Source: JAKPCT01 sp029553165
Lineage (GTDB): Bacteria; Bacillota; UBA4882; UBA8346
Length of the DNA stretch: 55,073 bases
NCBI GenBank assembly: GCA_035359995.1
Contig: DAORZT010000011.1
Coordinates: 1-55,073 of the forward strand
Reading direction: 5' to 3'
Shown here: piece by piece, positions 37,102 to 46,359 of the stretch
Layout of the letters: each line of letters opens with the position of its first letter
Position numbering within the stretch: position 1 is the first letter of the stretch
Made by a program: the position numbers and the translations under genes
The notes under the pieces: generated by a model
The model's input: only the letters and a program-made list of their open reading frames with translations
Told to the model about the DNA's origin: nothing
Databases searched by the model: none

Positions 37102-37849
37102 TCTTATTTTTAGTAGTCTTGCGATTGTGCTCCTGATAATCGGTTGGCATTTTGCCGCTTTAAAGATAAATCATTCTTTGTTGTTGCCGGCTCCGGCAGC
37201 GGTATTTCGAGAGGTAGGACAATTAATAACCACCGGTGATTTTTGGAGGCACTTGGGAGCTACACTATGGCGAGGCCTAACCGGTTTTATGATCTCATTT
37301 TTACTGGGGTTAATTTTAGGTTATTTGAGTGGGAGGAGTGCAACGGTCAGGTCTTTTTTACGACCCTTGATTATTTTCATACGGAGTACTCCCTCGATGT
37401 CATTAATAATATTATCGCTGATCTGGTTTAAAGGTGAACTGGTCGCGATATTTGTGATCTTCTTGGTTGTATTCCCCATTATTATTCAGAACACTTCTGA
37501 AGGGATTTTAAATGTGTCCAATGATTTGAAGGAGTTATTTTTGGTCTATCGGATCAAGAAGCGACATCAAATTATGGCATTATATCTGCCCTCAATAGTA
37601 CCTTATTTGGCAGCGGGGATTGCAACTGGGATGGGAATAATGTGGAAGATCCTGATTGCTGCTGAAGTTTTATCCTATCCCAGCTGGGGGATAGGAGTCC
37701 AGATGGATCTGGCCCGGGTTTATTTACAGACCGAAAAGGTGTTTGCATGGACGCTGGTAGTGATGACTATAGGAATAATCTTTGATTATTTATTGGATTA
37801 TTTTTTAAGGAAGCCATTCCTTACCTGGAAGGGTGCCTCTGATGTATAA
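37076..37849 (+). CDS. NitT/TauT-type ABC transporter permease
   Basis: About six helices, SsuC-like, with the conserved loop (ELFLVYRIKKRHQIMALYLPSIVPYLAAG). ATG 37076 (MRLSIINRN) lies ten bases after GGAGGT and overlaps the binding-protein gene by 26 bases; an in-frame ATG 39 bases earlier would add a hydrophilic stretch. 257 residues, normal for the family. Confidence 0.9.
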   Translation: MRLSIINRNLIFSSLAIVLLIIGWHFAALKINHSLLLPAPAAVFREVGQLITTGDFWRHLGATLWRGLTGFMISFLLGLILGYLSGRSATVRSFLRPLIIFIRSTPSMSLIILSLIWFKGELVAIFVIFLVVFPIIIQNTSEGILNVSNDLKELFLVYRIKKRHQIMALYLPSIVPYLAAGIATGMGIMWKILIAAEVLSYPSWGIGVQMDLARVYLQTEKVFAWTLVVMTIGIIFDYLLDYFLRKPFLTWKGASDV

Positions 37850-38540
37850 ATTAGATAATGTATCTAAAAGTTATAATAGTTTGAATGTTTTAAAAAACTT
37901 TAGCGTTGATATACCTGAAGGTAAAATAACGGCAATTTTAGGGCCTTCAGGTTGTGGTAAAACTACAATCTTAAACCTTTTTGCCAAGCTCATCAATCCG
38001 GATCAGGGACAGGTTGATACTGCCACGAAGATCAGTTATCTCTTTCAGGAACCGCGATTAATACCATGGCTTTCAGTAAAAGATAATATTACATTGGTTT
38101 TGAAGGATCAGATTCAACCTGTTCAAAGAGATAATATCTTAAATCGAGTTGCAAAAGCAACTGCAATCAGTGCCTATCTTAATTATTACCCCCATCAGTT
38201 AAGTGGAGGAATTAAACAGCGGGTTGCAACCGCGCGGGCTTTTGCTTACCAGGCTCCATTACTGTTGATGGATGAACCGTTTAAGTCTTTGGATTTGAAG
38301 ACCAGATTTAAGTTGATAAATGACTTTTACGATCTGTGGCAACAAGAACCGAATACAGTGATAATGGTAACCCATGATATTAAAGAAGCATTATACTTGG
38401 CTGATCAAGTGTTGATTTTGTCTGATAAAACTTCTGTAATTGTTGAACAACTAAATCTCGATCTTTCCAAAGAAGAACGGAACGACAATGAAATCCTGCA
38501 AACTATTGAAGAACGAATCTTTAAACTGATGTTATCCTGA
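37842..38540 (+). CDS. NitT/TauT-type ABC transporter ATPase
   Basis: Walker A GPSGCGKTT, Q-loop LFQEPRLIPW, signature LSGGIKQR, Walker B LLLMDEP. 232 residues from ATG 37842, which overlaps the permease stop; AAGGGTG is just upstream. Completes a one-operon importer with the two preceding genes. Confidence 0.93.
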   Translation: MYKLDNVSKSYNSLNVLKNFSVDIPEGKITAILGPSGCGKTTILNLFAKLINPDQGQVDTATKISYLFQEPRLIPWLSVKDNITLVLKDQIQPVQRDNILNRVAKATAISAYLNYYPHQLSGGIKQRVATARAFAYQAPLLLMDEPFKSLDLKTRFKLINDFYDLWQQEPNTVIMVTHDIKEALYLADQVLILSDKTSVIVEQLNLDLSKEERNDNEILQTIEERIFKLMLS

Positions 38541-38568
38541 AACAATTAACGATTGTCTTGATTATTAA

Positions 38569-38608
38569 AACTGTTAGCAAAATCGCTTGTTGCTAACAGT
38601 TTTTTTTA
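38569..38608 (+). terminator. Intrinsic terminator after the NitT/TauT-type importer
   Basis: A 12-bp stem AACTGTTAGCAA / TTGCTAACAGTT, 9-base loop, T8 tail. Confidence 0.92.
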
Positions 38609-38817
38609 TGCACATTTGCCAACGACTTGCCAGAAACTTACATTAGATTGACATCTCTTAATACTATTTAAGCCATTAAACAATTAAAATTAACAAACAA
38701 ATAACAGCATTTTGGCATTAGAGTCATAAAATGTAAATAGAAATAATAAAAAGCTTACTTTAGTGAATTAAGAATAAATTAGGCGGAGTATCAAGATTGT
38801 GCAAAGGAGAGAAAAAA

Positions 38818-40656
38818 ATGTGCGGAATAGTTGGCTGGATCAGTGGGGACATCAATCTCAAGAATGAAATAAAGGTATTGGAGCAAATGACCCGCAGTTT
38901 GATACCCAGAGGACCGGATGCCGAAGGATACTGGGTCACTGAAGAAGTTGCCCTTGGACATCGTCGTTTGATTGTAGTTGATCCTGAAGGTGGAAAACAA
39001 CCGATGATCAAGCGCTATGGCGAGCGAGAGTACATCCTGGTTTATAACGGTGAACTTTATAATACAGAAGAGGTCCGTAAAAGTTTAATTGATAAGGGAC
39101 ACCAATTTAATTCATATTCAGATACAGAAGTTGTTTTAGAAGCGTTTATCGAATGGGGGCCCGATTGTGTTAATTATTTTAATGGCATTTTTGCCTTTGG
39201 TGTCTGGTGTGGGCATGATCACCGTTTGTTCCTGGCACGCGATCGAATGGGTGTAAAACCATTGTTTTATTCATTCAAAGACGGTAATCTGCTATTTGCT
39301 TCGGAGATCAAAGCCTTGCTGGCAAATCCATTAATTAAACCACAAGTTGATGTCGAAGGGTTGGCCGAGATTTTTGGACTGGGTCCGGCACGTACACCTG
39401 GAGCGGCTGTTTATCGGGATATTCGTGAGCTTCGGTCGGGGCACTGGTTGATGTATCAAGATAAAAATATCAAAATAAGCAGGTATTGGGTTTTGGAAAG
39501 CAAAGCACATGACGATAATTTGGAGACTACAATTGAGACAGTAAGACATTTAGTGATTGATTCGATCGAACGGCAGTTGATCTCGGATGTTCCGGTTGGT
39601 ACATTTTTATCGGGGGGATTGGATTCAAGCATTATTTCAACAGTTGCCGCGCGAAAGTATCAGCGCGAAGGAAGGGAAACGTTAAAAACTTTTACAATTG
39701 ATTATAATGATAATGAACGTTATTTTAAAGCCAATGATTATCAGCCAAATTCCGATAATCAATGGGCCAAAACGATGGCTGAATATTTAAAAACGAATCA
39801 CATCTGGATTAAGCTTGATACGCCACAATTGGTTGGTGCTTTGTATCAAGCGGTATTAGCTAAAGATTTGCCGGGGATGGCCGATATCGATTCGTCATTA
39901 TTGTTGTTCTGTCAACGGATTAAAAAAGAAGTAACGGTTGCCCTGTCGGGTGAATGTGCTGATGAAATATTTGGAGGTTATCCTTGGTTTCATCGACCGG
40001 AAGCCATAAATGCAAACACTTTTCCGTGGTCATTATCGGCAGAACTGCGCCAAAAAATTTTTTCACCGAAAACAGACATAAAAATTGATCTACGTGATTA
40101 TATATATAGTAGGTATGAGACAACTCTAATCGAAGTTCCAAAATTACCCGGAGAAAGTCAAACAGAAACCAGAAGACGGGAGTTGTTCTACCTAAATCAG
40201 CATTGGTTTATGGCATTGCTGTTGGAGCGAAAAGATCGCATGAGTATGGCGACCGGTTTGGAGGTGAGAGTTCCGTTCTGTGATCATCGATTGGTAGAAT
40301 ATGTTTGGAATATTCCTTGGGAATGGAAAAATATCGGCAATCAGGAGAAAGGAATTTTAAGAAAAGCGTTGAATGATCTATTACCTTTAGAAGTTATCAA
40401 CCGGAAAAAGAGCCCGTATCCAAAGACTCATCATCCGGATTACAGGACTATTGTGAGCGAAGAGTTAAAGAAGATTCTAAATGATAAGGCCAGTTATCTG
40501 GGGAACTTGATTGATAAAACCGTAGTTCTGGAACTATTGGAGCAAAGTAATGTAACAGCACCGTGGTTCGGACAATTGATGTCAGGTCCACAACTTCTGG
40601 CATACCTGCTCCAAATTGAATTCTGGATGAAAGAGTATCGGATTGAATTGGTATGA
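38818..40656 (+). CDS. asnB: Asparagine synthase (glutamine-hydrolysing)
   Basis: Class II glutamine amidotransferase domain with Cys after the initiator Met (MCGIVGW), then the ATP-pyrophosphatase-type synthetase domain with the SGGLDSS loop. 612 residues. ATG 38818 must be the start, because the nucleophilic Cys has to be residue 2 of the primary product; AAAGGAGAG is upstream. An in-frame upstream ATG is excluded for that reason. Isolated gene between terminator 38569 and the pilus operon. Confidence 0.95.
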   Translation: MCGIVGWISGDINLKNEIKVLEQMTRSLIPRGPDAEGYWVTEEVALGHRRLIVVDPEGGKQPMIKRYGEREYILVYNGELYNTEEVRKSLIDKGHQFNSYSDTEVVLEAFIEWGPDCVNYFNGIFAFGVWCGHDHRLFLARDRMGVKPLFYSFKDGNLLFASEIKALLANPLIKPQVDVEGLAEIFGLGPARTPGAAVYRDIRELRSGHWLMYQDKNIKISRYWVLESKAHDDNLETTIETVRHLVIDSIERQLISDVPVGTFLSGGLDSSIISTVAARKYQREGRETLKTFTIDYNDNERYFKANDYQPNSDNQWAKTMAEYLKTNHIWIKLDTPQLVGALYQAVLAKDLPGMADIDSSLLLFCQRIKKEVTVALSGECADEIFGGYPWFHRPEAINANTFPWSLSAELRQKIFSPKTDIKIDLRDYIYSRYETTLIEVPKLPGESQTETRRRELFYLNQHWFMALLLERKDRMSMATGLEVRVPFCDHRLVEYVWNIPWEWKNIGNQEKGILRKALNDLLPLEVINRKKSPYPKTHHPDYRTIVSEELKKILNDKASYLGNLIDKTVVLELLEQSNVTAPWFGQLMSGPQLLAYLLQIEFWMKEYRIELV

Positions 40657-40756
40657 CTAAGGATATTTCCAAAAGATTATTGTTAAATAAATGTAACAGA
40701 ACTTCTTAAAAACCGGATTATTCAATAAAAATATGTATCATTTTTGTTAAAAAATG

Positions 40757-40785
40757 TTGACAACTGGGAAAATGTGCACTATAAT
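40757..40785 (+). promoter_or_regulatory. Consensus sigma-A promoter, copy 1
   Basis: TTGACA, 17 bases, TATAAT: a perfect consensus match, the strongest promoter in the window. Confidence 0.9.
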
Positions 40786-40791
40786 TAAGTT

Positions 40792-40888
40792 AAGAGATTA
40801 ATTGGAAAACTTATTAAATACTAGTTTCAAATTAGATAATATTGTTTTACGATCTCATGAAGTTTTAAAACAAGCAGATCGTTTTTTC
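40792..40888 (+). ncRNA. Predicted ~97-nt terminated transcript, copy 1 (small RNA or attenuator leader)
   Basis: Starts about 7 bases after the -10 box and ends in an intrinsic terminator: ACGATCT (40849-40855) pairs with AGATCGT (40876-40882) and runs into T6. The 20-base loop contains the self-complementary GTTTTAAAAC. Upstream, AAACT/AGTTT can form a small hairpin, and GGAAAAC could pair with the GTTTT at the terminator base as an antiterminator. No ORF longer than three codons follows the ATG in the loop. Not a match to any riboswitch I know. Confidence 0.6.
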
Positions 40889-40910
40889 TCCCCAAATAGT
40901 TAAAAAAATG

Positions 40911-40939
40911 TTGACAACTGGGAAAATGTGCACTATAAT
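40911..40939 (+). promoter_or_regulatory. Consensus sigma-A promoter, copy 2
   Basis: Identical to copy 1. No other good promoter lies before pilB, so the pilus operon is probably transcribed from here by terminator readthrough. Confidence 0.85.
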
Positions 40940-40945
40940 TAAGTT

Positions 40946-41042
40946 AAGAGATTAATTGGAAAACTTATTAAATACTAGTTTCAAATTAGATAATATTGTT
41001 TTACGATCTCATGAAGTTTTAAAACAAGCAGATCGTTTTTTC
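40946..41042 (+). ncRNA. Predicted ~97-nt terminated transcript, copy 2
   Basis: Same sequence as copy 1, with the terminator T run ending about 80 bases before the pilB ATG. Position fits an attenuator controlling entry into the pilus operon. Confidence 0.6.
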
Positions 41043-41121
41043 TCCCCAAATAGTTAAAAAAATGTAAATATCACTTTAGTTTGTTGTATTTAATCATATA
41101 GAAAATTTAGGTGAATATAAT

Positions 41122-42825
41122 ATGACTAATCAAAGCAGGCAGAAACTTGGAGATATATTGGTTCAAACGGGTTTTATAACTCAGGAGCAGTTAGAAGATG
41201 CGTTAAAAGAACAGAAAACCTCCGGTGAAAGACTTGGAACAGTATTAGTAAGAAAGGATTACATACCAGAACAGCGACTGATTGAAGTATTAGAGTTTCA
41301 ACTTGGGATACCGCATGTTGTATTGTCGAAAAGACAAATACCGCGGGAAGTAATAGATTTAGTGCCGGAAAATTTGGCAAAGAAGTATCGCGTTTTTCCG
41401 GTTGAACAATTAGGCGACCGGTTGGTTTTGGGGATGTTGGATCCCACTGATATATTTGCATTAGATGATTTGCGTTTAACGTTGAAGATGGAGATCCAGC
41501 CGGTTATTATTACTGAAGAAGATTTAAATCTGGCATTTAATCAATATTTTGGCATCGGTGAATCTTTAAAAGACATTGTTGAAGGTCTTGAAATTGAGAT
41601 TGAAGAAGAAAAAGAAGATAATTCTGCTGTTGAAGCGGCAGTTGATGATGCGCCGATAGTTAAGTTAGTTAATTTGATTATTACCCAAGCCGTTAAAGAA
41701 CGAGCAAGTGACATACATATTGAACCGACTGAACGGGAACTGGTTGTCAGATACAGGGTTGACGGGAAATTAAGGCAAGTAATGACATGTCCCGAGAATA
41801 CTCAAGCTGCGATTATATCTCGTGTTAAAATTATTTCAAACATGAATATTGCCGAGAAAAGAATTCCGCAAGACGGACGCATACAAATGAGAGTTGATAA
41901 AATAGCGATTGATTTGCGTGTGTCGTCAGTCCCAACGGTTTTTGGCGAAAAGATTGTTATGCGGATACTTTATAAGAATAATATATTGGTAAAGATGGAA
42001 GCTTTGGGTTTTGACCCTGAAAACCTGGCCAGATTTAGAGAAGTATATCACCATCCGCATGGAATTATTTTAGTTACCGGACCAACCGGTAGTGGTAAAT
42101 CGACAACGCTTAGTGCGGTTTTGAATGAGTTGAACTCGCCACAAGATAACATCATGACTGTTGAAGATCCGGTTGAGTATCAGATACCGGGAGTTAATCA
42201 GGTGCAAGTTAATACCAAAGCAGGGCTAACTTTTGCGGCGGCTCTGCGCTCGTTCTTACGTCAAGACCCAGATATCATAATGGTTGGAGAGATTCGTGAC
42301 GGTGAGACAGCCCAGATTGCAACGCAAGCAGCGTTGACAGGTCATTTGGTCTTATCAACATTGCATACAAATGATGCGGCAAGTTCAATTACCCGTTTAA
42401 TTGATATGGATATCGAACCTTTCTTGGTTGCATCAACGGTGATTGGAGTAGTTGCACAACGATTGGTCCGGGCGATTTGTCCCAACTGTAAAGAATCGTA
42501 CTTGGTTACACCGGATGACACATATTATCAAGTTGTAAAAGAAACTTTGCCTGATTATCCGGAGGATAAGTTAGTATTTTACAAGGGTAAAGGGTGTCGT
42601 CAGTGTAATGAGACTGGATATGCAAAACGGTTGGCAATCCATGAAGTATTAACGGTTGATCGGCATTTGCGGTATCTGATCAGTAAAAACGTGCCTTCTA
42701 ATGAAATAAAGACTGAAGCTGTTAAATCGGGAATGAGGACTCTTTTTCAGGATGGAATGATTAAAGCGTTGGCAGGAAAGACAACTTTAGAAGAGATTAT
42801 TAGAGTGGCGTACACCAAAGAGTAA
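41122..42825 (+). CDS. pilB: Type IV pilus extension ATPase
   Basis: Hexameric motor for pilus assembly. N-terminal MshEN/GspE-N domain (1-150), then the secretion ATPase core with Walker A GPTGSGKST, Asp-box EDPVEY, GEIRDGETAQ, His-box LSTLHTNDA and the zinc tetracysteine CPNC...CRQC. 567 residues. ATG after AGGTGAATATAAT. First gene of a 14-gene pilus operon; pilT next door makes PilB more likely than GspE. Confidence 0.93.
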   Translation: MTNQSRQKLGDILVQTGFITQEQLEDALKEQKTSGERLGTVLVRKDYIPEQRLIEVLEFQLGIPHVVLSKRQIPREVIDLVPENLAKKYRVFPVEQLGDRLVLGMLDPTDIFALDDLRLTLKMEIQPVIITEEDLNLAFNQYFGIGESLKDIVEGLEIEIEEEKEDNSAVEAAVDDAPIVKLVNLIITQAVKERASDIHIEPTERELVVRYRVDGKLRQVMTCPENTQAAIISRVKIISNMNIAEKRIPQDGRIQMRVDKIAIDLRVSSVPTVFGEKIVMRILYKNNILVKMEALGFDPENLARFREVYHHPHGIILVTGPTGSGKSTTLSAVLNELNSPQDNIMTVEDPVEYQIPGVNQVQVNTKAGLTFAAALRSFLRQDPDIIMVGEIRDGETAQIATQAALTGHLVLSTLHTNDAASSITRLIDMDIEPFLVASTVIGVVAQRLVRAICPNCKESYLVTPDDTYYQVVKETLPDYPEDKLVFYKGKGCRQCNETGYAKRLAIHEVLTVDRHLRYLISKNVPSNEIKTEAVKSGMRTLFQDGMIKALAGKTTLEEIIRVAYTKE

Positions 42826-42843
42826 AAATGTAAGGAGATAATG

Positions 42844-43911
42844 ATGCAAGTAGCAGATTTGCTTGGAATAGCAGTAAAGGAAAACGCTTCTGACTTACAT
42901 ATAACCGTTGGTAGACCTCCGATGTTACGGGTTTTTGGTGAGTTAAATCCGATTCCTGGATATGATACTTTAAATTCAGCTTCAACTCAGGGATTGTTGT
43001 TGCCTTTGTTAGATGAAAATCGGCGTAAGACATTGGCGGCTACTGGCCAAGTTGATTTTTCATACGGAGTGCAGGGGTTAGGACGTTTTCGGGTTAATAT
43101 TTTTAAGCAACGTGGCGCATTGTCAGCAGCAATGCGGACAATTCCCAGCAGTATACCTTCAATAGATTTATTGGGTTTGCCTGAGGTTGTAAAAACTTTT
43201 ACTGAAAAATCACGTGGCTTGGTTTTGATAACTGGTCCGACAGGAAGCGGGAAGACAACTTCGTTGGCAGCATTGCTTGATTTAATTAATCAAACGCGTA
43301 ATTGTCATATTATTACATTAGAAGATCCGATTGAGTACTTACATGTACATAAGAAAGCTATTATTAATCAACGCGAAGTCGGAACGGATACTGATTCGTT
43401 TGCTAATGCATTAAGAGCTGCATTGCGCGAAGATCCGGATGTAATACTGGTTGGTGAGATGCGTGACTTTGAAACGATTCAGATCGCGATAACAGCGGCA
43501 GAAACAGGACACCTTGTTTTTGCAACATTGCATACCAATGATACTGTCCAAACAATCGATCGTATTATTGACGTTTTTCCACCTAACCAACAGCAACAGA
43601 TCCGAACGCAATTATCGTTGGTTTTACATGCGGTAGTTTCACAGCAGTTATTGCCGCGGATAGATGTACCTGGACGTGTTTTAGCAACAGAGATTATGGT
43701 GGCAACCAGTGCAATTCGTAGTTTGATTCGTGAAGGGAAAACGCATCAAATCAGGACATCAATTCAGACTGGAGCTAAATTTGGAATGCATACTTTAGAC
43801 GCTAACTTAAAACAACTTTATCAACAACGAAAAGTGAGTTTTCAAGAGGCGTTATTAAGAGCGGTGGATCAAGACGAATTCAAAAAATATAGTGAAGAAA
43901 TTCGGGTCTAA
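42844..43911 (+). CDS. pilT: Type IV pilus retraction ATPase
   Basis: Retraction motor, giving twitching motility. Walker A GPTGSGKTT, GEMRDFETIQ, LATLHTND-type His-box, and the PilT hallmark AIRSLIREGKTHQI, which separates it from PilB. ATG 42844 gives six-base spacing from GGAG; the adjacent ATG at 42841 leaves only three. Confidence 0.95.
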   Translation: MQVADLLGIAVKENASDLHITVGRPPMLRVFGELNPIPGYDTLNSASTQGLLLPLLDENRRKTLAATGQVDFSYGVQGLGRFRVNIFKQRGALSAAMRTIPSSIPSIDLLGLPEVVKTFTEKSRGLVLITGPTGSGKTTSLAALLDLINQTRNCHIITLEDPIEYLHVHKKAIINQREVGTDTDSFANALRAALREDPDVILVGEMRDFETIQIAITAAETGHLVFATLHTNDTVQTIDRIIDVFPPNQQQQIRTQLSLVLHAVVSQQLLPRIDVPGRVLATEIMVATSAIRSLIREGKTHQIRTSIQTGAKFGMHTLDANLKQLYQQRKVSFQEALLRAVDQDEFKKYSEEIRV

Positions 43912-43928
43912 GTATTGGAGGAACATCA

Positions 43929-45161
43929 ATGCCAAGTTTTAATTATGTTGTAAAGGATCGTAGCGGCAGGACCAGTCAAGGAGTTATGGAAGCAGCGAGT
44001 ATGGGTGAGGTTGCTACAAAGTTAAGGCAAGACAATTTATTTGTTGTTCAAATTAATCCGGTTGGACAGAGAAGTAGGAGTGTATCTAGAAAAGGTGACA
44101 TTAATTCTGAAAAAAACCGCGGACGAGTGGCATTGAAAGATAAGTTGTTTTTTGTAAAACAATTTTATGTGATGCTTAAAGCGGGATTAGGAATGATTGT
44201 TTGTTTAAATAATTTATACGAACAAACTGAAAATAAATATTTACGGTATATCATTAGCGGAGTTCGGAATGATGTAGAAGGTGGTATGGCTTTAAGCGCA
44301 GCATTAGGGAAGTTTCCTAAGGTATTTGAAAAGCTTTTTATACATATGTTAGAAGCTGGTGAAGCTAGCGGCAAATTGGAAGTTAGTTTAGAACGTCTCC
44401 ATGGTTATTATGAACAAGAGTACAATCTTCGTAAGAAAGTAATTGGAGCTTTAACATATCCTGCTATTATTGCAATTGTTGCTGTTGGTGTAGTTGTTGC
44501 ATTAATGACGTTTGTTCTGCCGATTTTTGCAGATATTTTTACTTCATCAGGAGTTCAATTACCTTTCTTAACAAGAGCGTTATTAGCAACTAGTAATTTT
44601 ATTCGACAATTTTGGTACATAATAGTATTGTTTATAGTTGCATTAGTATTTGGTTATAATTATACTGCGCAAAATCCTAAAGGACAAGAAGTTTTAGACA
44701 AGTTTTGGTTGGGTGTTCCAGTAATTGGAGATTTAATTCGGAAATTAGTTACTGCTAGGTTTTCAAGAACATTAGCGACTTTAATAGATAGTGGTGTTCC
44801 ATTGCTACAAAGCTTAGAAATTGTTGGTAGAGCAGTAAGTAATGCTGTTATAGCGAAAGGCATTCAATCAGCTGCAATTGGTGTTAATCGGGGGACAGGG
44901 TTAGCGCAACCATTACAGGACAGTGGTATTTTTCCAACGATGGTTTCACAGATGATTACAATTGGTGAAGAAACAGGTGAATTAGGGCATATGCTTGATG
45001 AAGTAGCATCATATTACGATAAGGAGGTGGAATACGCGTTAGCAAGTCTTACATCAATGATTGAACCGGCAATCATTGTATTTCTAGGTGGTGTGGTTGG
45101 TTGTATTGTAGCAGCTATATTCATACCATTACTGGAAATGTCAACCGGTGGAACACTCTAA
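43929..45161 (+). CDS. pilC: Type IV pilus inner-membrane platform protein
   Basis: Two T2SF domains (about 75-200 and 280-400), three membrane helices (about 175-200, 225-245, 380-405). 410 residues. Conserved segments FVKQFYVMLKAG and MISIGEETGEL-like MITIGEETGEL are present. Follows pilT by 17 bases. Confidence 0.94.
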   Translation: MPSFNYVVKDRSGRTSQGVMEAASMGEVATKLRQDNLFVVQINPVGQRSRSVSRKGDINSEKNRGRVALKDKLFFVKQFYVMLKAGLGMIVCLNNLYEQTENKYLRYIISGVRNDVEGGMALSAALGKFPKVFEKLFIHMLEAGEASGKLEVSLERLHGYYEQEYNLRKKVIGALTYPAIIAIVAVGVVVALMTFVLPIFADIFTSSGVQLPFLTRALLATSNFIRQFWYIIVLFIVALVFGYNYTAQNPKGQEVLDKFWLGVPVIGDLIRKLVTARFSRTLATLIDSGVPLLQSLEIVGRAVSNAVIAKGIQSAAIGVNRGTGLAQPLQDSGIFPTMVSQMITIGEETGELGHMLDEVASYYDKEVEYALASLTSMIEPAIIVFLGGVVGCIVAAIFIPLLEMSTGGTL

Positions 45162-45194
45162 TTAAAAAAAAGAAAATTTTAAGGAGGTCAAAAA

Positions 45195-45542
45195 ATGTTT
45201 TTAAGAATGTTAAAGAAAAATGAAGGTTTTACATTAGTAGAGTTATTGATCGTAATTATCATTATTGGTATCTTAGCTGCATTAGCAGTTCCAAGATTTT
45301 TATTACAAAGACAACAAGCGCAAACCAGAACATGTATCCAAAACCAAGGCCGTTTGACAGAAGCAGCAGCGAGATTTATATTTGAAAAAGGTGAAGTTCC
45401 AAAGGACGTAGATGCTTTGGTTACTGGAAACTATTTAACAAGAGCGCCTCTTTGTCCTACAGGTGGAACCTATAAATTTGCTGGAACTGGAAATGCTACT
45501 TGTGATAAAACTGAACATACGCTTAAAAATAACATTGATTAA
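45195..45542 (+). CDS. pilA: Major type IV pilin
   Basis: Class III signal: a short basic leader (MFLRMLKKNEG) cleaved before FTLVE, with Glu5 and a long hydrophobic helix. Small (115 residues) with a compact C-terminal head containing CPTGGTYKF, common in Gram-positive-type pilins, and three cysteines. Strong AAGGAGG site and a following hairpin support high expression. Confidence 0.92.
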   Translation: MFLRMLKKNEGFTLVELLIVIIIIGILAALAVPRFLLQRQQAQTRTCIQNQGRLTEAAARFIFEKGEVPKDVDALVTGNYLTRAPLCPTGGTYKFAGTGNATCDKTEHTLKNNID

Positions 45543-45552
45543 TTAAAATTAT

Positions 45553-45586
45553 AATAGTGAAGAGATTTTTATACCTCTTCACTATT
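45553..45586 (+). other. Stem-loop after the major pilin gene
   Basis: A perfect 12-bp stem AATAGTGAAGAG / CTCTTCACTATT with a 10-base loop and only a weak T tract. It likely stabilises pilA mRNA and attenuates downstream expression. Confidence 0.7.
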
Positions 45587-45613
45587 TAATTAATAATTAA
45601 AATGGAGTGGAAA

Positions 45614-46348
45614 TTGGAATATATATTTACATTTATAATTGGATTAGTAATTGGTAGTTTTTTAAATGTATGCATTTACCGTATCCCAAGAAATAAATCA
45701 ATTGTATTCCCGCCTTCCGGATGTACGAAATGTGGTCATAGATTACAATGGTGGGAATTGATTCCCGTGCTCAGTTTTCTTATACTTAGAGGCCGTTGTA
45801 AAGAGTGTCGTGAGCCAGTTTCATGGCGGTATCCGGTAGTTGAAATATTGACAGGATTACTTTTTTTAATATCATATCTGCTGTGGGGAATGGCTTGGGA
45901 AACATTAATTGCAATATTATTTATTAGTTTTATCATACCAATTTCTTTTATTGACCTGGAATTTCAAATTATACCTGATAAAATTTCCCTGTTAGGTATA
46001 ATTGTAGGACTATTATTAAATTATCAAAATATAATAGATAGAAGCATCGGAATAGTAGTAGGATTTGGTATTATTTTTTTAATAATTCTTCTAAGTCGCG
46101 GCGGCATGGGAATGGGCGACGCGAAATTAATGGCTATGTTCGGTGCGTTTTGGGGTTGGAAGGTAGTATTATATAGTTTATTTATTGGTAGTATTTTTGG
46201 AACCGTTATAGGTTTATATCTGATAATTACAAAAAAAATTACTCGAAAAACACCAATTCCGTTTGGGCCATATTTATGTATGGGTGCCCTAATGGCAATT
46301 TCAATCCAGGATTACATTATCAGATGGTGGCTAATATTCCTCAATTAG
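45614..46348 (+). CDS. pilD: Prepilin peptidase / N-methyltransferase
   Basis: Aspartyl protease in the membrane. It has the zinc-binding CxxC pairs of the bifunctional form (CTKCGH, CKECRE), with catalytic Asp in FIDLEFQIIPD and GMGDAKL. About seven or eight helices, 244 residues. TTG 45614 is favoured by GGAGTGG upstream; the in-frame ATG at 45602 overlaps that site and lacks one of its own. Confidence 0.93.
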   Translation: MEYIFTFIIGLVIGSFLNVCIYRIPRNKSIVFPPSGCTKCGHRLQWWELIPVLSFLILRGRCKECREPVSWRYPVVEILTGLLFLISYLLWGMAWETLIAILFISFIIPISFIDLEFQIIPDKISLLGIIVGLLLNYQNIIDRSIGIVVGFGIIFLIILLSRGGMGMGDAKLMAMFGAFWGWKVVLYSLFIGSIFGTVIGLYLIITKKITRKTPIPFGPYLCMGALMAISIQDYIIRWWLIFLN

Positions 46349-46359
46349 AGGTGATCTTA

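Larger units (their letters stand above)
40757..41064 (+). repeat. Perfect 154-bp tandem duplication upstream of the pilus operon
   Basis: Copy 1 (40757-40910) and copy 2 (40911-41064) are identical base for base as I read them, beginning TTGACAACTGGG and ending TAGTTAAAAAAATG. The similar GTTAAAAAATG just before copy 1 is a likely seed for slippage. Each copy holds a promoter, about 97 bases of transcribed sequence and a terminator. The 465-base gap 40657-41121 contains nothing else recognisable. Perfect identity means a recent event or an assembly artefact. Confidence 0.95.

Noticed and set aside
40792..41042. Duplicated leader as a c-di-GMP riboswitch controlling pili
   Set aside because: The expected GEMM core (CACGCACAGGGCAAACC-like) is absent; only promoter and terminator can be supported.
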